Source of the DNA: Pohlia nutans
Taxonomy: Eukaryota; Streptophyta; Bryopsida; Bryales; Mniaceae
Assembly: GCA_022496805.1 (NCBI GenBank)
Contig: CM040096.1
Span: forward strand, 8,805,501 to 8,869,500
DNA: 64,000 nt
Direction of reading: 5' to 3'
The position numbers and the translations under genes are program-made. Positions 35,096 to 45,833 of the stretch are shown here, piece after piece. A model generated the notes under the pieces. It was not told the DNA's origin. It made no database searches and saw nothing but the letters and a program-made list of their open reading frames with translations. Within the stretch, counting starts at the first letter, position 1. Each line of letters opens with the position of its first letter.

Positions 35096-36041
35096 ATGTG
35101 TTTTGCATGAGTCAAAGATTAGATTGCTCATTGTGTGGAGGTCGTGCGTTGGAGCGCTGATTTTGGAGTATTGGAGCGCTGATTTGGAACTTTGGAGGGC
35201 TGAATTCGAGCTTTGGTGGGCTGATTTCGACATTGGGAGGTATTACAATCTTCCTACCTTTGATCTACGTGTTGGAGGGCTGAATTCGCACTTTGGAGCT
35301 ATCATTTGTTGATTTGGAGCTTTTGGAGCACTTTGGAGCACTTTTGGAGTTTATACACGTCTACAAGGGCTGAATTGGAGCTTTGGAGCTTATTGGTGCT
35401 TGTTGGAGTATATTGGAGCTGATTGGAGCTTATTGGAGCTTATTGGAGCTTATTGGCTCAATTTGTGCTCAATTTGTGCACTTGTGTTGTTGCAAGGCAC
35501 TTTTATGCTTTGAGGCTCTTGGGGTGAGTCTACAATCTGATTTTGGTCTTGCAATTCTTGCACAAGGGTTTGGAATGTGAGTTATGCCCTTGGAGTGCTC
35601 AAAATTAGAGTTTGGGTTAGTGAATGCACAACGGGGCTGATTTGATGAATTTCAATGCAATTAGGACTTGAAGGGGCTGAATTTGCATTGATTTAGAGTC
35701 CTTGGAAGGCACAAGGGTGTCCATAGGGTGCATTACGTGTTGTGAAGCACAAGGGTGCTGATTTGAGTGGATTTGAGCCAACGAGTGCGCAATTCTCCTA
35801 GTTAGGGTGTTGTGGTATGATCTTGTGCAAATTCACTAAGAACCATCACGATTGAGTGTTGTGAGGTTGATGTGTAGCACAAAGGTGCTGATTTAGTGTT
35901 TGGAATTAGTTTGGAGGCATTAGAAGCACATACGTGTGCAATTTGCTTCACAAATCACAAAATTGTCAAAAATCATAAAAACAATTTTTCTTAGCTTTCT
36001 AGGGGCTGAATTTTGTGAGCGTACGTCCTTCAATCAAGGAT
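35096..36041 (+). other. Long leader of copia 1
   Basis: About 950 bp between primer-binding site and gag start. It contains GCTGATTTGGAGCTTTGGAG-like and TTGGAGCTTATTGGAGCT repeats (35140-35460) and no open frame of note. Confidence 0.6.
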
Positions 36042-39000
36042 ATGGCTACATTTGAGGGTGAAGGTGCTAAGGTTGTAGACAAGTTCGATGGCGTCAACTT
36101 CCACTTGTGGAAATTCAAGATGGAAATGGTCATGGCCGAAAAAGAATTGTGGGAGATAGTTGAAGGTAGTGAGGAACCGCCTTCGTCCGACGCCGAGGCT
36201 AGGGTACGAACTGCGTACACTCGGCGAGAGAAAAAGGCCTTTGCGATTTTGGCTCTTAATCTTTCTGATTCCCAGCTTTCTCATATTCGGTCGTGCAAGA
36301 CTCCCGCCGAGGCATGGGCCAAGCTTTGCAATATTCATGAGGCAAAGAGCTTGGTCAATATCTTGTTTTTGAGGCGTAAGTTTTTCACCATCAAGATGGA
36401 AGAAAACGACGACATGTTGGCGCACATCAACAAAGTCAAGGCTCTTGCGGATCAGCTCAACGGCGCAGACGTCAACATTACGGACGGTGATATCGTTATG
36501 ACGCTCCTCGAGAGTTTGCCGCCGTCGTACGAGTATCTTATCGTTGCTATGAAGAGTAGGCCCATTAGCGAGCTCACTCTTGACTATGTGACATCACGGT
36601 TGTTGCATGAACTCTCGCGGCGCAAAGAGAACGAGACTCGTGGCGATAGCGCGGCGCTTATGGCGAAGCAATCCAAGAGCGGTGCGAGTGGGAGCTCTAC
36701 AGACAAGGTATGCTACTATTGCGGTAAGAAGGGCCACTTGGCAAAATTTTGCTACAAACGCAAGAGAGAGGAAAGTGCCAACAATACAAAGGTCAACGAT
36801 GCAGGTGATGAGTACGCATTTATGACTAGTGTCTCTTCTTGTAGTGATGACGGAGACGTGTCATGCAATGGTAGTGTGATCGATTGGATTGTTGATTCGG
36901 GAGCCTCGAGTCACATGGCGCCCATTAGAAGTTGTTTCCAATCATATCACGTCATATCTCCAAAGAATGTCATTTTGGGTGATGATACGGTTCTTCAAGC
37001 CGTGGGTAAAGGATCCATCGTCGTAGACACCGAGGTGAAGGGTCGTGTGAAGACAATTACCATCCATGATGTCCTCCACGTTCCCAAGTTGAAGGCAAAT
37101 CTTTTATCGGTGCGACATTTGGTGATGAAGCATTTGCGAGTGGAATTTAGCGACCAAGGGTGTTTTGTGTTGTCCCCAAGTCGTGAGGAGGTGGCCATTA
37201 TACACGAAGTCAACGGCTTGTACCAAATCAAGTTTTCCAAGATGCACGCGGCGGAATCCGCAACGTTGGTGCAATCGAGTTCAAACGAAGACAAGTTGGC
37301 GTTGTGGCATTGTCGTCTCGGGCATTTGAATGTCAAGAGTGTGAAAGCACTGCGTGGAATGGTAAGTGGCATGGATCTTGCACAATCACACGTCGTGCCT
37401 AGTTCATTCACATGTGAGGGTTGTATTGAAGGCAAGCAACAATGCTCACCGTTTCCAGTTGATGGGGCAACTCGTGCAACCAAGGTTCTTGAGATTGTGC
37501 ATTCCGACGTGTGTGGTCCAATGAAGACCACGTCTATGGGGGGTTGCAAGTATTTTGTGACGTTCATTGATGATTTTTCGAGGAAGATATGGTTGTATCC
37601 GATCAAAGCAAAGAGCGAGTGTTTTGAGAAGTTCAAAGAGTTCAAGGCGTTGGTTGAGAAGCAATCCGAGCACAAGATCAAGGTGTTTCGATCGGATAAT
37701 GGCGGCGAGTTCTTGTCCAACCAATTTGGAGAGTTATTGAAGAAAGAAGGCATTGCTAGACAAACGACAACGCCATATACACCACAACAAAACGGAGTTG
37801 CAGAGCGTGCAAATCGAAAAATTGTGGAAATGGCAAGGAGTATGTTGCATGCACAAAATTTGGGTTTGGACCTTTGGGCGGAAGCGGTGGTGACTGCGGT
37901 GTACACACGCAACCGATGCCCGACGAGTGCGGTTCAAAACATGACACCAGAGCAAGCGTGGAGTAGGAGGCCACCCCGCGTGGAGCACATGCGCACATTT
38001 GGATGCATCGCATTTGCAAAGGTACCCGATTCTCAAAGAACCAAACTTGAGGCCAAGGCAACAAAATGTGTGTTTCTTGGATATTGTGAAGGTACCAAGG
38101 CGTACAGGCTCATGTCCCTCGAGACCAAGAAGATCATTCGAGCTCGTGATGTGACATTTTGCGAGAATTCCAAGGTTGAAGACAATTTAGACGATGGTCC
38201 AAGTGGGAGAAGTGGCGATATACCAGCGATTGTGGACCAATCTTCCAAATCTCCCGTTATTGATATTGTTGATGAAGACGAAGATGACGAAGATGGTGGT
38301 GATGAGGAACATATTGAGGAGCGACCTTTGAAGACGAAGAATGGCGTGAAAAAGGCACAAGCAACGGCGGTTGAAGACAATGCATCCTCGAGCGATCGTC
38401 GTTATCCAGAGAGAAATCGTAGACCACTTGGCGAGTGGTGGAAGAATCATATTCTCCCTCAAGGTGAGGAGGAGCATGCAAACGTTGCACTTTTAGATGC
38501 TCCATTGACGATTCGTGAAGCGTTGAGTTGTGATGATGCAAACAAGTGGGAGCAAGCCATGCAAGAGGAGTACAAATCGTTGATGGACAATGGCACTTGG
38601 GAATTGACTCCCCTCCCCAAGAATCGCAACGCTATCGGTTGTAAGTGGGTATTTCGTGCAAAGAGAGATGCAACGGGTGATGTGGTTCGTTATAAGGCAA
38701 GATTGGTGGCAAAGGGCTTTTCACAAATCGAAGGTGTTGATTTTCATGAGACCTTTGCACCGGTGGCGAAATTCACCACTATTCGATGCATTTTGGCCAT
38801 CGGGGCTGCCATGGATTTGGAAATGCATCAAATGGATGTGAAGACGGCGTTCTTGAATGGCGAGTTGGACGAGGACATCTACATGGTACAACCCGAAGGA
38901 TTTGTGCAACGAGGTAATGAGAACCTTGTTTGCAAGTTGAACAAGTCATTGTATGGGTTGAAGCAATCTCCACGCGCATGGTATCAAAAGATTGACACGT

Positions 39001-40091
39001 TTCTTGTTCATATCGGGTTCACAAGGAGCATCGCTGATCACAGCTTGTATTTCATGCAAAAGGGGCAACATGTGGTCATCGTGATCATATATGTAGATGA
39101 TTTGATCATCCTTGCAAGTTGTATGAGCTCATTAAAGGCATTGAAGGCAATGCTTGAGAACGAGTACGAGATGAGTGATCTCGGTGAGTTGCACTTTTGT
39201 CTAGGAGTTGAGTTTGTGCGAGATAGAGCAACACGCACCATAACAATGAATCAAAGCAAGTATGTTATGGATGTGCTCAAACGCTTTGGCATGGAGGATT
39301 GCAAACCGGTTGGCACTCCATTGGATGTGAATTCCAAACTCGTGAAACTCACCGATGAGGAGTATGCATTAGAGGCTCAATCTATGGTGGATGTGCCATA
39401 CAAGCAAGCTGTAGGGTCATTGATGTATGCTATGATTGCAACAAGGCCGGACCTTGCGTATCCAATCAGCGTTGTGAGTCAACACATGGCAAGACCGGGT
39501 TCAAGTCATTGGGTTGCGGTCAAGAGGATCATGCGGTACTTGAAAGGCACAAGTGATGTGAGGTTATGTCTTGGAGGTGACAACATTGTGTTGAGTGGGT
39601 ATTGTGATGCGGATTATGCGGGTGATACCAATGATCGTAGATCCACCACGGGGTACATGTTCAAAGTTGGATCGGGGGCCGTTTCATGGAATAGCAAGCG
39701 CCAACAAACCACGGCCACGTCAACGGTTGAGGCGGAGTACATGGCGACGAGCCACGGTACGAAGGAGGCCATTTGGTTGAGGCAACTAATGGCGGATGTG
39801 AGATGCACTCAAGAGGAGGCTACAACAATCATGTGTGACAACCAAGGGAGTATGTCATTGGCGAAGAATCCAACGCATCACTCACGTACAAAGCACATTG
39901 ATGTGCAATATCACTTCATTAGAGAGAAGTTAGAGATGATGGTGATAGAGTTGAAGTATTGTTCAACGGAGCACATGGTGGCGGACGTGCTGACAAAGGC
40001 TCTTGCGAGAGATCGACATCAAAGACTAGTGGTGGCATTTGGGCTCGAAGGCTTTGGCTATTCGCAAAGTGGGAGTGTTGAAGTAGGATGA
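36042..40091 (+). CDS. Copia 1 gag-pol polyprotein, intact
   Basis: 1349 residues, a single frame. ATG 36042 opens MATFEGEGAKVVDKFDGVNF, which aligns with the starts of copies 2 and 3; nothing upstream is conserved. Order: Gag (UBN2-type, ~10-210); zinc knuckle CYYCGKKGHLAKFC (~224-237); aspartic protease with VDSGASSHM (~284-292); GAG-pre-integrase H-C finger (WHCRLGHLN, CEGC, ~420-470); integrase core with D ~487 in HSDVCGPM, D ~552 in RSDNGGEF and E ~587 in NGVAERANR; reverse transcriptase with ETFAPVAKF (~905) and YVDDL (~1018); RNase H with DADYAG and STVEAEYM (~1190-1230). This is the copia order (integrase before RT). The stop codon lies 15 bp inside the 3' LTR. All catalytic signatures are present, so the element could be autonomous. 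Confidence 0.95.
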   Translation: MATFEGEGAKVVDKFDGVNFHLWKFKMEMVMAEKELWEIVEGSEEPPSSDAEARVRTAYTRREKKAFAILALNLSDSQLSHIRSCKTPAEAWAKLCNIHEAKSLVNILFLRRKFFTIKMEENDDMLAHINKVKALADQLNGADVNITDGDIVMTLLESLPPSYEYLIVAMKSRPISELTLDYVTSRLLHELSRRKENETRGDSAALMAKQSKSGASGSSTDKVCYYCGKKGHLAKFCYKRKREESANNTKVNDAGDEYAFMTSVSSCSDDGDVSCNGSVIDWIVDSGASSHMAPIRSCFQSYHVISPKNVILGDDTVLQAVGKGSIVVDTEVKGRVKTITIHDVLHVPKLKANLLSVRHLVMKHLRVEFSDQGCFVLSPSREEVAIIHEVNGLYQIKFSKMHAAESATLVQSSSNEDKLALWHCRLGHLNVKSVKALRGMVSGMDLAQSHVVPSSFTCEGCIEGKQQCSPFPVDGATRATKVLEIVHSDVCGPMKTTSMGGCKYFVTFIDDFSRKIWLYPIKAKSECFEKFKEFKALVEKQSEHKIKVFRSDNGGEFLSNQFGELLKKEGIARQTTTPYTPQQNGVAERANRKIVEMARSMLHAQNLGLDLWAEAVVTAVYTRNRCPTSAVQNMTPEQAWSRRPPRVEHMRTFGCIAFAKVPDSQRTKLEAKATKCVFLGYCEGTKAYRLMSLETKKIIRARDVTFCENSKVEDNLDDGPSGRSGDIPAIVDQSSKSPVIDIVDEDEDDEDGGDEEHIEERPLKTKNGVKKAQATAVEDNASSSDRRYPERNRRPLGEWWKNHILPQGEEEHANVALLDAPLTIREALSCDDANKWEQAMQEEYKSLMDNGTWELTPLPKNRNAIGCKWVFRAKRDATGDVVRYKARLVAKGFSQIEGVDFHETFAPVAKFTTIRCILAIGAAMDLEMHQMDVKTAFLNGELDEDIYMVQPEGFVQRGNENLVCKLNKSLYGLKQSPRAWYQKIDTFLVHIGFTRSIADHSLYFMQKGQHVVIVIIYVDDLIILASCMSSLKALKAMLENEYEMSDLGELHFCLGVEFVRDRATRTITMNQSKYVMDVLKRFGMEDCKPVGTPLDVNSKLVKLTDEEYALEAQSMVDVPYKQAVGSLMYAMIATRPDLAYPISVVSQHMARPGSSHWVAVKRIMRYLKGTSDVRLCLGGDNIVLSGYCDADYAGDTNDRRSTTGYMFKVGSGAVSWNSKRQQTTATSTVEAEYMATSHGTKEAIWLRQLMADVRCTQEEATTIMCDNQGSMSLAKNPTHHSRTKHIDVQYHFIREKLEMMVIELKYCSTEHMVADVLTKALARDRHQRLVVAFGLEGFGYSQSGSVEVG

Positions 40092-40393
40092 TTGCGTGGG
40101 CTGAAGTTGCTCATAGCCATGCGCATTAGCTAGAGTAGATGATGCGAATGAGCTAGACTTGCAACTAGAGAAGTGGTACTAGTTAGAAGTAATGAGAATT
40201 GGGTCTCCCAAGTGATATGGGCTGATCCTAGTGTACTAGGAGTGGAGTATGGGCTGATGTCCCATATGGTTTGCCAAGGGGACTCCCTTGGGTGTGCTAC
40301 TTAAGAGGGGCAGCCCATGAGTAAAGATCATCTCTTTCCTATGCATTCCAAGTGTTTGTGTGAGGCTTTGGCATTCTAATCTAACCTTCAATA
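40076..40393 (+). repeat. 3' LTR of copia 1
   Basis: It is preceded by the polypurine tract CAAAGTGGGAG. It shows no differences from the 5' LTR on reading both. Confidence 0.93.
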
Positions 40394-41429
40394 AGAATTG
40401 CCCTCTCTGCTTTCCATGGCGCTAAGCAGCGTGTTCAGATACGCAGATTCCACAACCATAGGACTCTGGCGCTCTCTGTCAATGAAGGGACAGACTATAA
40501 CAACTTTCCGCTCCTGCCCTCTCCAAGATTTTACGTCCACATCATAGAGAACGTCGCCAATGGTTCCTGTGCCCCTTCCCAATAGTTCTCTGATAAGGAA
40601 TCTGCACTATCCTGACCCATCCTCACATTTGCCGTAGCACTTTCTTTGGCATCCCAAAGATGGTGTAGTAGTTGCGGGCAATCCTTTGGGTTAGTGGACT
40701 TGTTAAGGTTTCGTCCACGCGCAGCGAAAAAGCTCCTTCCACCGTCAGTTTTGATAAGTCTGCCATGCCACAAATTCAGATCCGCATCCGTGATATTCAG
40801 CCTCTGAGTAAGAGCGTTGTACTCATCATCCGAGTATGGGATGTAAGATCCCTCCTTGCTTGGGAGAGGATGATTGCCCTTCCAAAACATCAGCTCGTTC
40901 TTCAGCAGTCGGATCTCCTTGACGTGAGCCGATGCATCCATCAAGCTCTCCATCGAAGGCTTTTGGTTCTTAGCTTTAGTTGACTTTATAGAGATCTGCT
41001 TGTTCTGTACCCTCGTGGCAAGATCAAGTATCTCGGACCCCCTCAATCCGTAAAGTGGCTGAAAATCAGCTTGCGTGAGGGGACCCGCCTTCTTGGATGT
41101 ACGTACGACGGCATGATCACCTGAGGCTGAGGCTGCAGTCGGCGTCCCGTCCCCAAAGCTTGTCTTAAGCGGAGGGTATTTGCCAAAACAATCCGGAAGA
41201 TGGTCCTCCAACCAATCGTCCTGAATGTGCACCCATACTTGATACTCCTTGTCGCCCGCGTGTAGCAAGGGGATCTTAGGAGCATCCTCGGTCAGGCCCA
41301 CGGATTTCACTTTCGTGTCGGTCATTATCGACACCAACGCATCGACGAAATTCTGCAAGAGTATTATCCTCGTTATTCAACTGTCAAAGGTGTAGTAGAA
41401 TACCAACATAAAAAATGAGCACGCACTCC

Positions 41430-41453
41430 CTATCAGAGGATCCTCCGATACAG
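41430..41453. repeat. Degenerate GGATCC palindrome in intron 2
   Basis: CTATCAGAGGATCCTCCGAT, then AC, within the 168-bp intron between exons 2 and 3 of the large gene. Confidence 0.7.
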
Positions 41454-42956
41454 CATTCACACATGACTACTAGAACTGTGGACTGCAACTATTCAATGAC
41501 ATCCGGGATCCGAATCATACCAGGTACTCATGTGTATGTTTTTGCCCGTGCAAAGCCGGCTATGGCGAGCCCATTTCCTTCCATTTTCTGCGCGCGGTGC
41601 CTAGTTGCCCAAGGAAGGTCGATTCGGTGCGGTTACCGGCGATATCCTGATTCAGCACCCTCGACAAATGCAGCAAGGTGTCGTGCCTCGACGGCGGTGC
41701 CCAAACAAGAGTAAAGTTGAAATGGGCAGCTGCTTCCGAATCAGGCTTCGAGAGGCACCCCTCCGCTATGAGTCGTCTGTGAGCTTCAACGCTATGTTGC
41801 CCTCCAATTATGTAGAAACTCGTCTCCGCATTGATCTCGTGCCTCTGTGGAGTCAACTCAAAAAATGTGGCCGGTGGGAATTCCTCTTTCTTCCCCTGCA
41901 TGTTGATGGGCTTCTTTTTCAATGGTAGCAAGTACAAGTGTTGCCTACCCATCTGGAATGACGGCATAAGCCGCTTCTGTGCTTGTAATGCCTCCACGCG
42001 CTCTTCGAGAATTGGCCTATATACAATTTCCCCCGGAGGTGCCCTGTACAGTTTATTGATGTCTACTAGCATCTCTTTACCAGACTTGGGATCCGATTGG
42101 AAAGGATTTCCACCAAATATGTACACGGGGTTGAAGGAAGTCTCGTACAGCTTTCTGATAGCCAGCTGTTTCTCCGTGCTCAGCGATTCTCGATTTGTCA
42201 ATTTTAGGTGTACAGCATCACCCAACGTCAACACGTCAGACTTCCCCTTCTTCTTCTTATCAGGCTCCTGTCCCGACTCGACGACATCTAAGGGTGCACC
42301 CTTCACAGCTCTTGCCTTCCTCTTCTTTGGGGGCCTCTTGGGTGTTGGAGCAGTAACCCGCACCAGCGCCTGGAGCTGCGCATCAATATCATCCCTATCC
42401 TTACTCAGAGCCTGCCACATTCTATGCACAGTACTTGCGTCAGGCTCCGACTTCCCAAGGAAGAACCCACGACCAGCAACATTCTTGCACAATCTTCTAG
42501 ACAATGTCTTTGATGACATAAGAAGACCGTATGCGAGGGGCACATCGCCTCTCTCTTTCACGAGAAGAAGGACACGGGACGGATTCACAGACTCCATGTC
42601 CAAGACGTCGATCCCATTGCTTGGGGTCTGGCTAACAACCCTATCATCGTCCAAATAAGTAGCAACAAGGCAGATCTCAGGATGCTCGCCGTCCATTTCG
42701 TTCCAATGAAGTCCCCAGTTCAACGCCTCACCGCCATCAAAAACTTCAGGAACAGGTTTCTGCTCAAATTCTGCGGATTTCTTAAAGGGGCTGTCGTATG
42801 CCTCCAGCCAAGTGCTCACAATACAGTCTAATCGCAGTGGGCTCTTGTCAATGGGGCAATCCGATAGCTTAGCAGCCGGCTTCCTGGAACATCCAAGAGG
42901 ATCATCATGTTAGGCTCCCTGATGGATAACAATCAGGCTAAACACTTCTAAACTAT

Positions 42957-44377
42957 CTAACGGGGGATCCTCCGATAGGGAAAATCCCCGCAGCACGTAT
43001 GAAAATCCATCCTATCGAGGGATCCTCCGCTAGAAAACGCCCTGTCTGCATACCAAACGCGTTTGCTGCAGACATCTAACATCTCTATCGAGGGATCCCC
43101 CGATAGGATTAATCCTCAAAACACGTAGTAGGAATTGGTCCTATCGGAGGATCCCCCGATAGAAGACGCGCTGCCAACTTACAGGTGACACGAGCGCATT
43201 TGTTGTATACATCTATCATGTCTAACGGGGGATCCTCCGATAGGACTATCCCTCAAGCACGTATGCCATTCCATCCTATCGGGGGATCCCCCGTTAGAAA
43301 ACGCCCTGTCTGCTTAGCAGTCGCGATCGCTGCAGACATTTACAATCTCTATCGAGGGATCCACCGATAGTCAGAATCTCCACAACACATTGTGGAAATT
43401 GGTCCTATCGGAGGATCCCCCGATAGAAGACGCGTTGCCAACTTACAGGTGACAGGAGCGCATTCGTTGTATACATCTATCATGTCTAACGAGGGATCCT
43501 TCGATAGGACCTATCCCTCAAGCACGTATGCCATTCCATCCTATCGGGGGATCCCCCGTTAGAAAACGCCCTGTCTGCTTAGCAGTCGCGATCGCTGCAG
43601 ACATTTACAATCTCTATCGAGGGATCCACCGATAGTCAGAATCTCCACAACACGTTGTGGGAATTGGTCCTATCAGGGGATCCACCGATAGAAGTCGCGG
43701 AACCCACGTAAAGGTGACAGGAGCGCGTTTGCTCCATACATCTACAGTGTCTAACGGGGGATCCTCCGATAGGAACAATCCGCCTAGCACTTATGCCATT
43801 CCATACTATCGGGGGATCCCCCGTTAGAAAACGCCATGTCTGCTTAGCAGACGCGATGGCTGTAGACATTTAAATTCTCTATCGAGGGATCCCACGATAG
43901 GAAAAATCCCCACAACACGTAGTGGGAATTGGTCCTATCGGGGGATCCTCCGATAGAAGTCGCGAAACCCACGTGAAGGTGACAGGAGCACGTTTTCTCC
44001 CTACATCTTCATTGTATATTGGGGGATCCTCTGATAAGACCAATCTCCCCAGCACGTATGCCATTCCATTCTATCGGGGGATCCCCCATTAGAAATCGCC
44101 CTGTCTACTTAGCGGACGCGATCGCTGCAGACATTTAAAATCTCTATAGAGGGATCCCCCGATAGGAAAAATCCCCACAACACGTAGTGGGAATTGGTCC
44201 TATCGGGGGATCCCCCGATAGAAGTCGCGAATCCCACGTGAAGGTGACAGGAGCGCGTTTGCTCCATACATCTACATTGTCTATCGGGGGATCCCCCGAT
44301 AGAACACGCCCTGTCTACTTAGCAAACCAAAACCGCTGCAGCCATTCTTCATCTCTATTGGGGGATTCCTCGATTGG
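42957..44377. repeat. Palindrome satellite: ~264-bp higher-order repeat in intron 1
   Basis: About 22 palindromes of the form ATCGRGGGATCCYCCGAT. Those starting units lie at about 42960, 43222, 43486, 43751, 44018 and 44281, giving a unit of 262-267 bp. Each unit holds four palindromes spaced about 55, 73, 55 and 82 bp, with spacers such as GAACAATCC...AGCACGTATGCCATTCCAT, GACGCGATCGCTGCAGACAT and CACGTAGTGGGAATTGGTCC. The whole array lies in the predicted first intron (42884-44557) of the minus-strand gene. Confidence 0.85.
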
Positions 44378-44613
44378 AGTGATCCCCATGAAACCCTAAG
44401 CCGTACAACCGCAGAGACTAAACCCTGAACCTCATATCGCATTCACTAAAACCCTAATCCTCATTACAAACTTCTAATTAGTGGCGATTTGGTTTAATTA
44501 GCGTTAATTAGGTTTAGTGTCTAATTAATTTTAGTCTCCAGGGATTTGTTTACTTACTTGCCCGGCCGTTGCGACGTTATCTCCTCCGGGGCTGCGTCAG
44601 TAGGCGCTTCCAT

Positions 44614-45782
44614 TTCTTGTGGGGATCAAGACCTGTGGATCAAGACCAAAAGATTTAGTGAACCTAATGCACAATAAATATCTAGCGTGCACCATTGCAG
44701 TGCTTAACCTAAATTGGTTCGGCCTAAATTACGTGGTATTTCGATCCAGAAGCATGAAAACGCACTTACCCTACGCACATTCAGATCAAGACGACCTCAA
44801 ATGCCCTAAATGGCTTACAGTGCAGAATAAATTGAAGCTAGGACCAAAACTTGCTCTATCAGTAAGCAGTACAGAAAGATGGCAAGAATGATCCAGAAAC
44901 TAGAAAAAACTAAGCTTCTAAGAGAATAATTTAGGTCCTGTTAAAAATTTCAGGTACTGTTCAAGATGAGAGAGTACTACGCAATAAGATACCCAGCATG
45001 CAGCTCTCCCCGTAGCTAACAAACTAATCTAGTAAGAAATTTAGGTCCTGTTAAAAAATTCAGGTACTGTTCAAGATGAGAGAGTACTACAATTTCAGAT
45101 ACCCAGCTAGTTACAAACACCAAGCAGCTCTAACAAACACCAAGGAGCTCTCCCCATAGCTAGTTACAAACACCAAGCAGGTCTAACGCGCAGAAATGAG
45201 AGAGTACTTGTGCACTGGAGAATTATGTGCACCAAACAAGGATTGTGCAAGTACTGAGCCTAACAGTCTATGCGTTTTTAGAACATACCAAAGATTCAGT
45301 TGAAGATGAATTGGTGCAGCGGCCAAGCAGGTTCTGCACAGGGATGTCGCAAATGCCAAGGATCGCACACGCAGCACACACTTACGCGCAAAAGCCAACG
45401 ATCGCGCAAACGCAACACACCGCACACACAGCAATCGCAGCACACGCACACGGAAGAGAGCGGGGGAATGAGTAGCGGAAGAGAGGCAACACAGGAGGAG
45501 CAGCGGAATAGAACAGGCGGAAGGCGCGCGCGGAAAGAAAGGCCAGAGAAAAAAAAATTGGACCACTACCCCCCGACCCCCCACCCCTCCCAGGCTGGGC
45601 AAATCCCGGCTGAGGCCACCCGACCCGTTGACGGAGACGGGTTGGGGGTACAATTATGAATGCTTGCGCCGCCAAGGTAATTCACCATTGACATGACCTG
45701 TAGGTACTTGTCAATTGACATGACCTGCATTCATCATCCATCCATGCATGGTATGATTTAGAGATTTTGTTGGCAGATTTCG
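44614..45782. promoter_or_regulatory. Upstream region of the large minus-strand gene
   Basis: No gene was supported. A segment of about 105 bp containing TTTAGGTCCTGTTAAAAA and GTTCAAGATGAGAGAGTACT is repeated at 44932-44980 and 45038-45088. An A/C-rich tract (45360-45460) and a G/A-rich tract (45460-45560) follow. A promoter role is inferred from position only. Confidence 0.35.
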
Positions 45783-45833
45783 TTCCCTAAACTCTAAACC
45801 CTAAACCCTAAACCCTATACCCTATACCCTATA
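45783..45833. repeat. Interstitial telomere-like repeat
   Basis: CTAAACTCTAAACCCTAAAC followed by further CCCTAAA units and then three CCCTATA variants. CCCTAAA is the Arabidopsis-type plant telomere repeat. Confidence 0.75.

Larger units (their letters stand above)
34762..40393 (+). mobile_element. Ty1/copia LTR retrotransposon 1, complete
   Basis: 318-bp LTRs lie at 34762-35079 and 40076-40393 and are identical by eye. The 5-bp target duplication AGAAT is at 34757-34761 and 40394-40398. After the left LTR comes GGTTATGGGCCCACTC, complementary to the anticodon arm of initiator Met tRNA, as in Drosophila copia. CAAAGTGGGAG before the right LTR is the polypurine tract. The LTRs start TGTTGAAG and end CTTCAATA rather than TG...CA. 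One intact gag-pol frame fills the interior. It lies in exon 3 of the minus-strand gene, in opposite orientation. Identical LTRs imply a very recent insertion. Confidence 0.95.
30593..44613 (-). pseudogene. Large six-exon gene: ParB-like region, acidic repeats, FCP1-like HAD domain; disrupted
   Basis: Predicted exons on the minus strand: 44613-44558, 42883-41521, 41352-40399 continued by 34761-34313 (split by a copia insertion), 34042-32657, 32275-31582, 31242-30593; about 1850 codons. All junctions are GT/AG and in phase. Exon 1 starts MEAPTDAAPEE. Exon 2 holds VDINKLYRAPPGEIVYRP (~291) and FYIIGGQHSVEAHRRL (~375), resembling ParB/Srx-type folds, and basic stretches like KRPPKKRKAR. Exon 4 holds poly-Lys and about 18 acidic GGQDE/GVQDE pentamers. 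Exon 6 has VVLDLNGLLVHR, RPGYVEFLNWLHEIVHSITI and YILLIDDSPEKNLLN, the FCP1-homology domain of a plant HAD family. Lesions: TAG at 41562-41560 and 31003-31001, a one-base deletion near 40600, and the copia. The function is unknown; it may be a transposon-borne gene that captured an FCP1 domain, or two fused neighbours. Individual exons are well supported, the single-gene model less so. Confidence 0.5.

Noticed and set aside
31001..41562. Variant genetic code with TAG read as glutamine
   Set aside because: Other genes here (MED11-like and the FCP1-like terminal exon) end in TAG, and the locus also has a frameshift and an insertion, so decay is simpler.
28857..44613. Giant-virus or Polinton-like insertion
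   Set aside because: No capsid, packaging ATPase, protease or DNA polymerase B genes were seen; the only large enzyme genes are the copia polyproteins.
45183..45675. Overlapping open frames on both strands near 45.4 kb
   Set aside because: They arise from A/C-rich and G/A-rich simple sequence; no family is recognisable.
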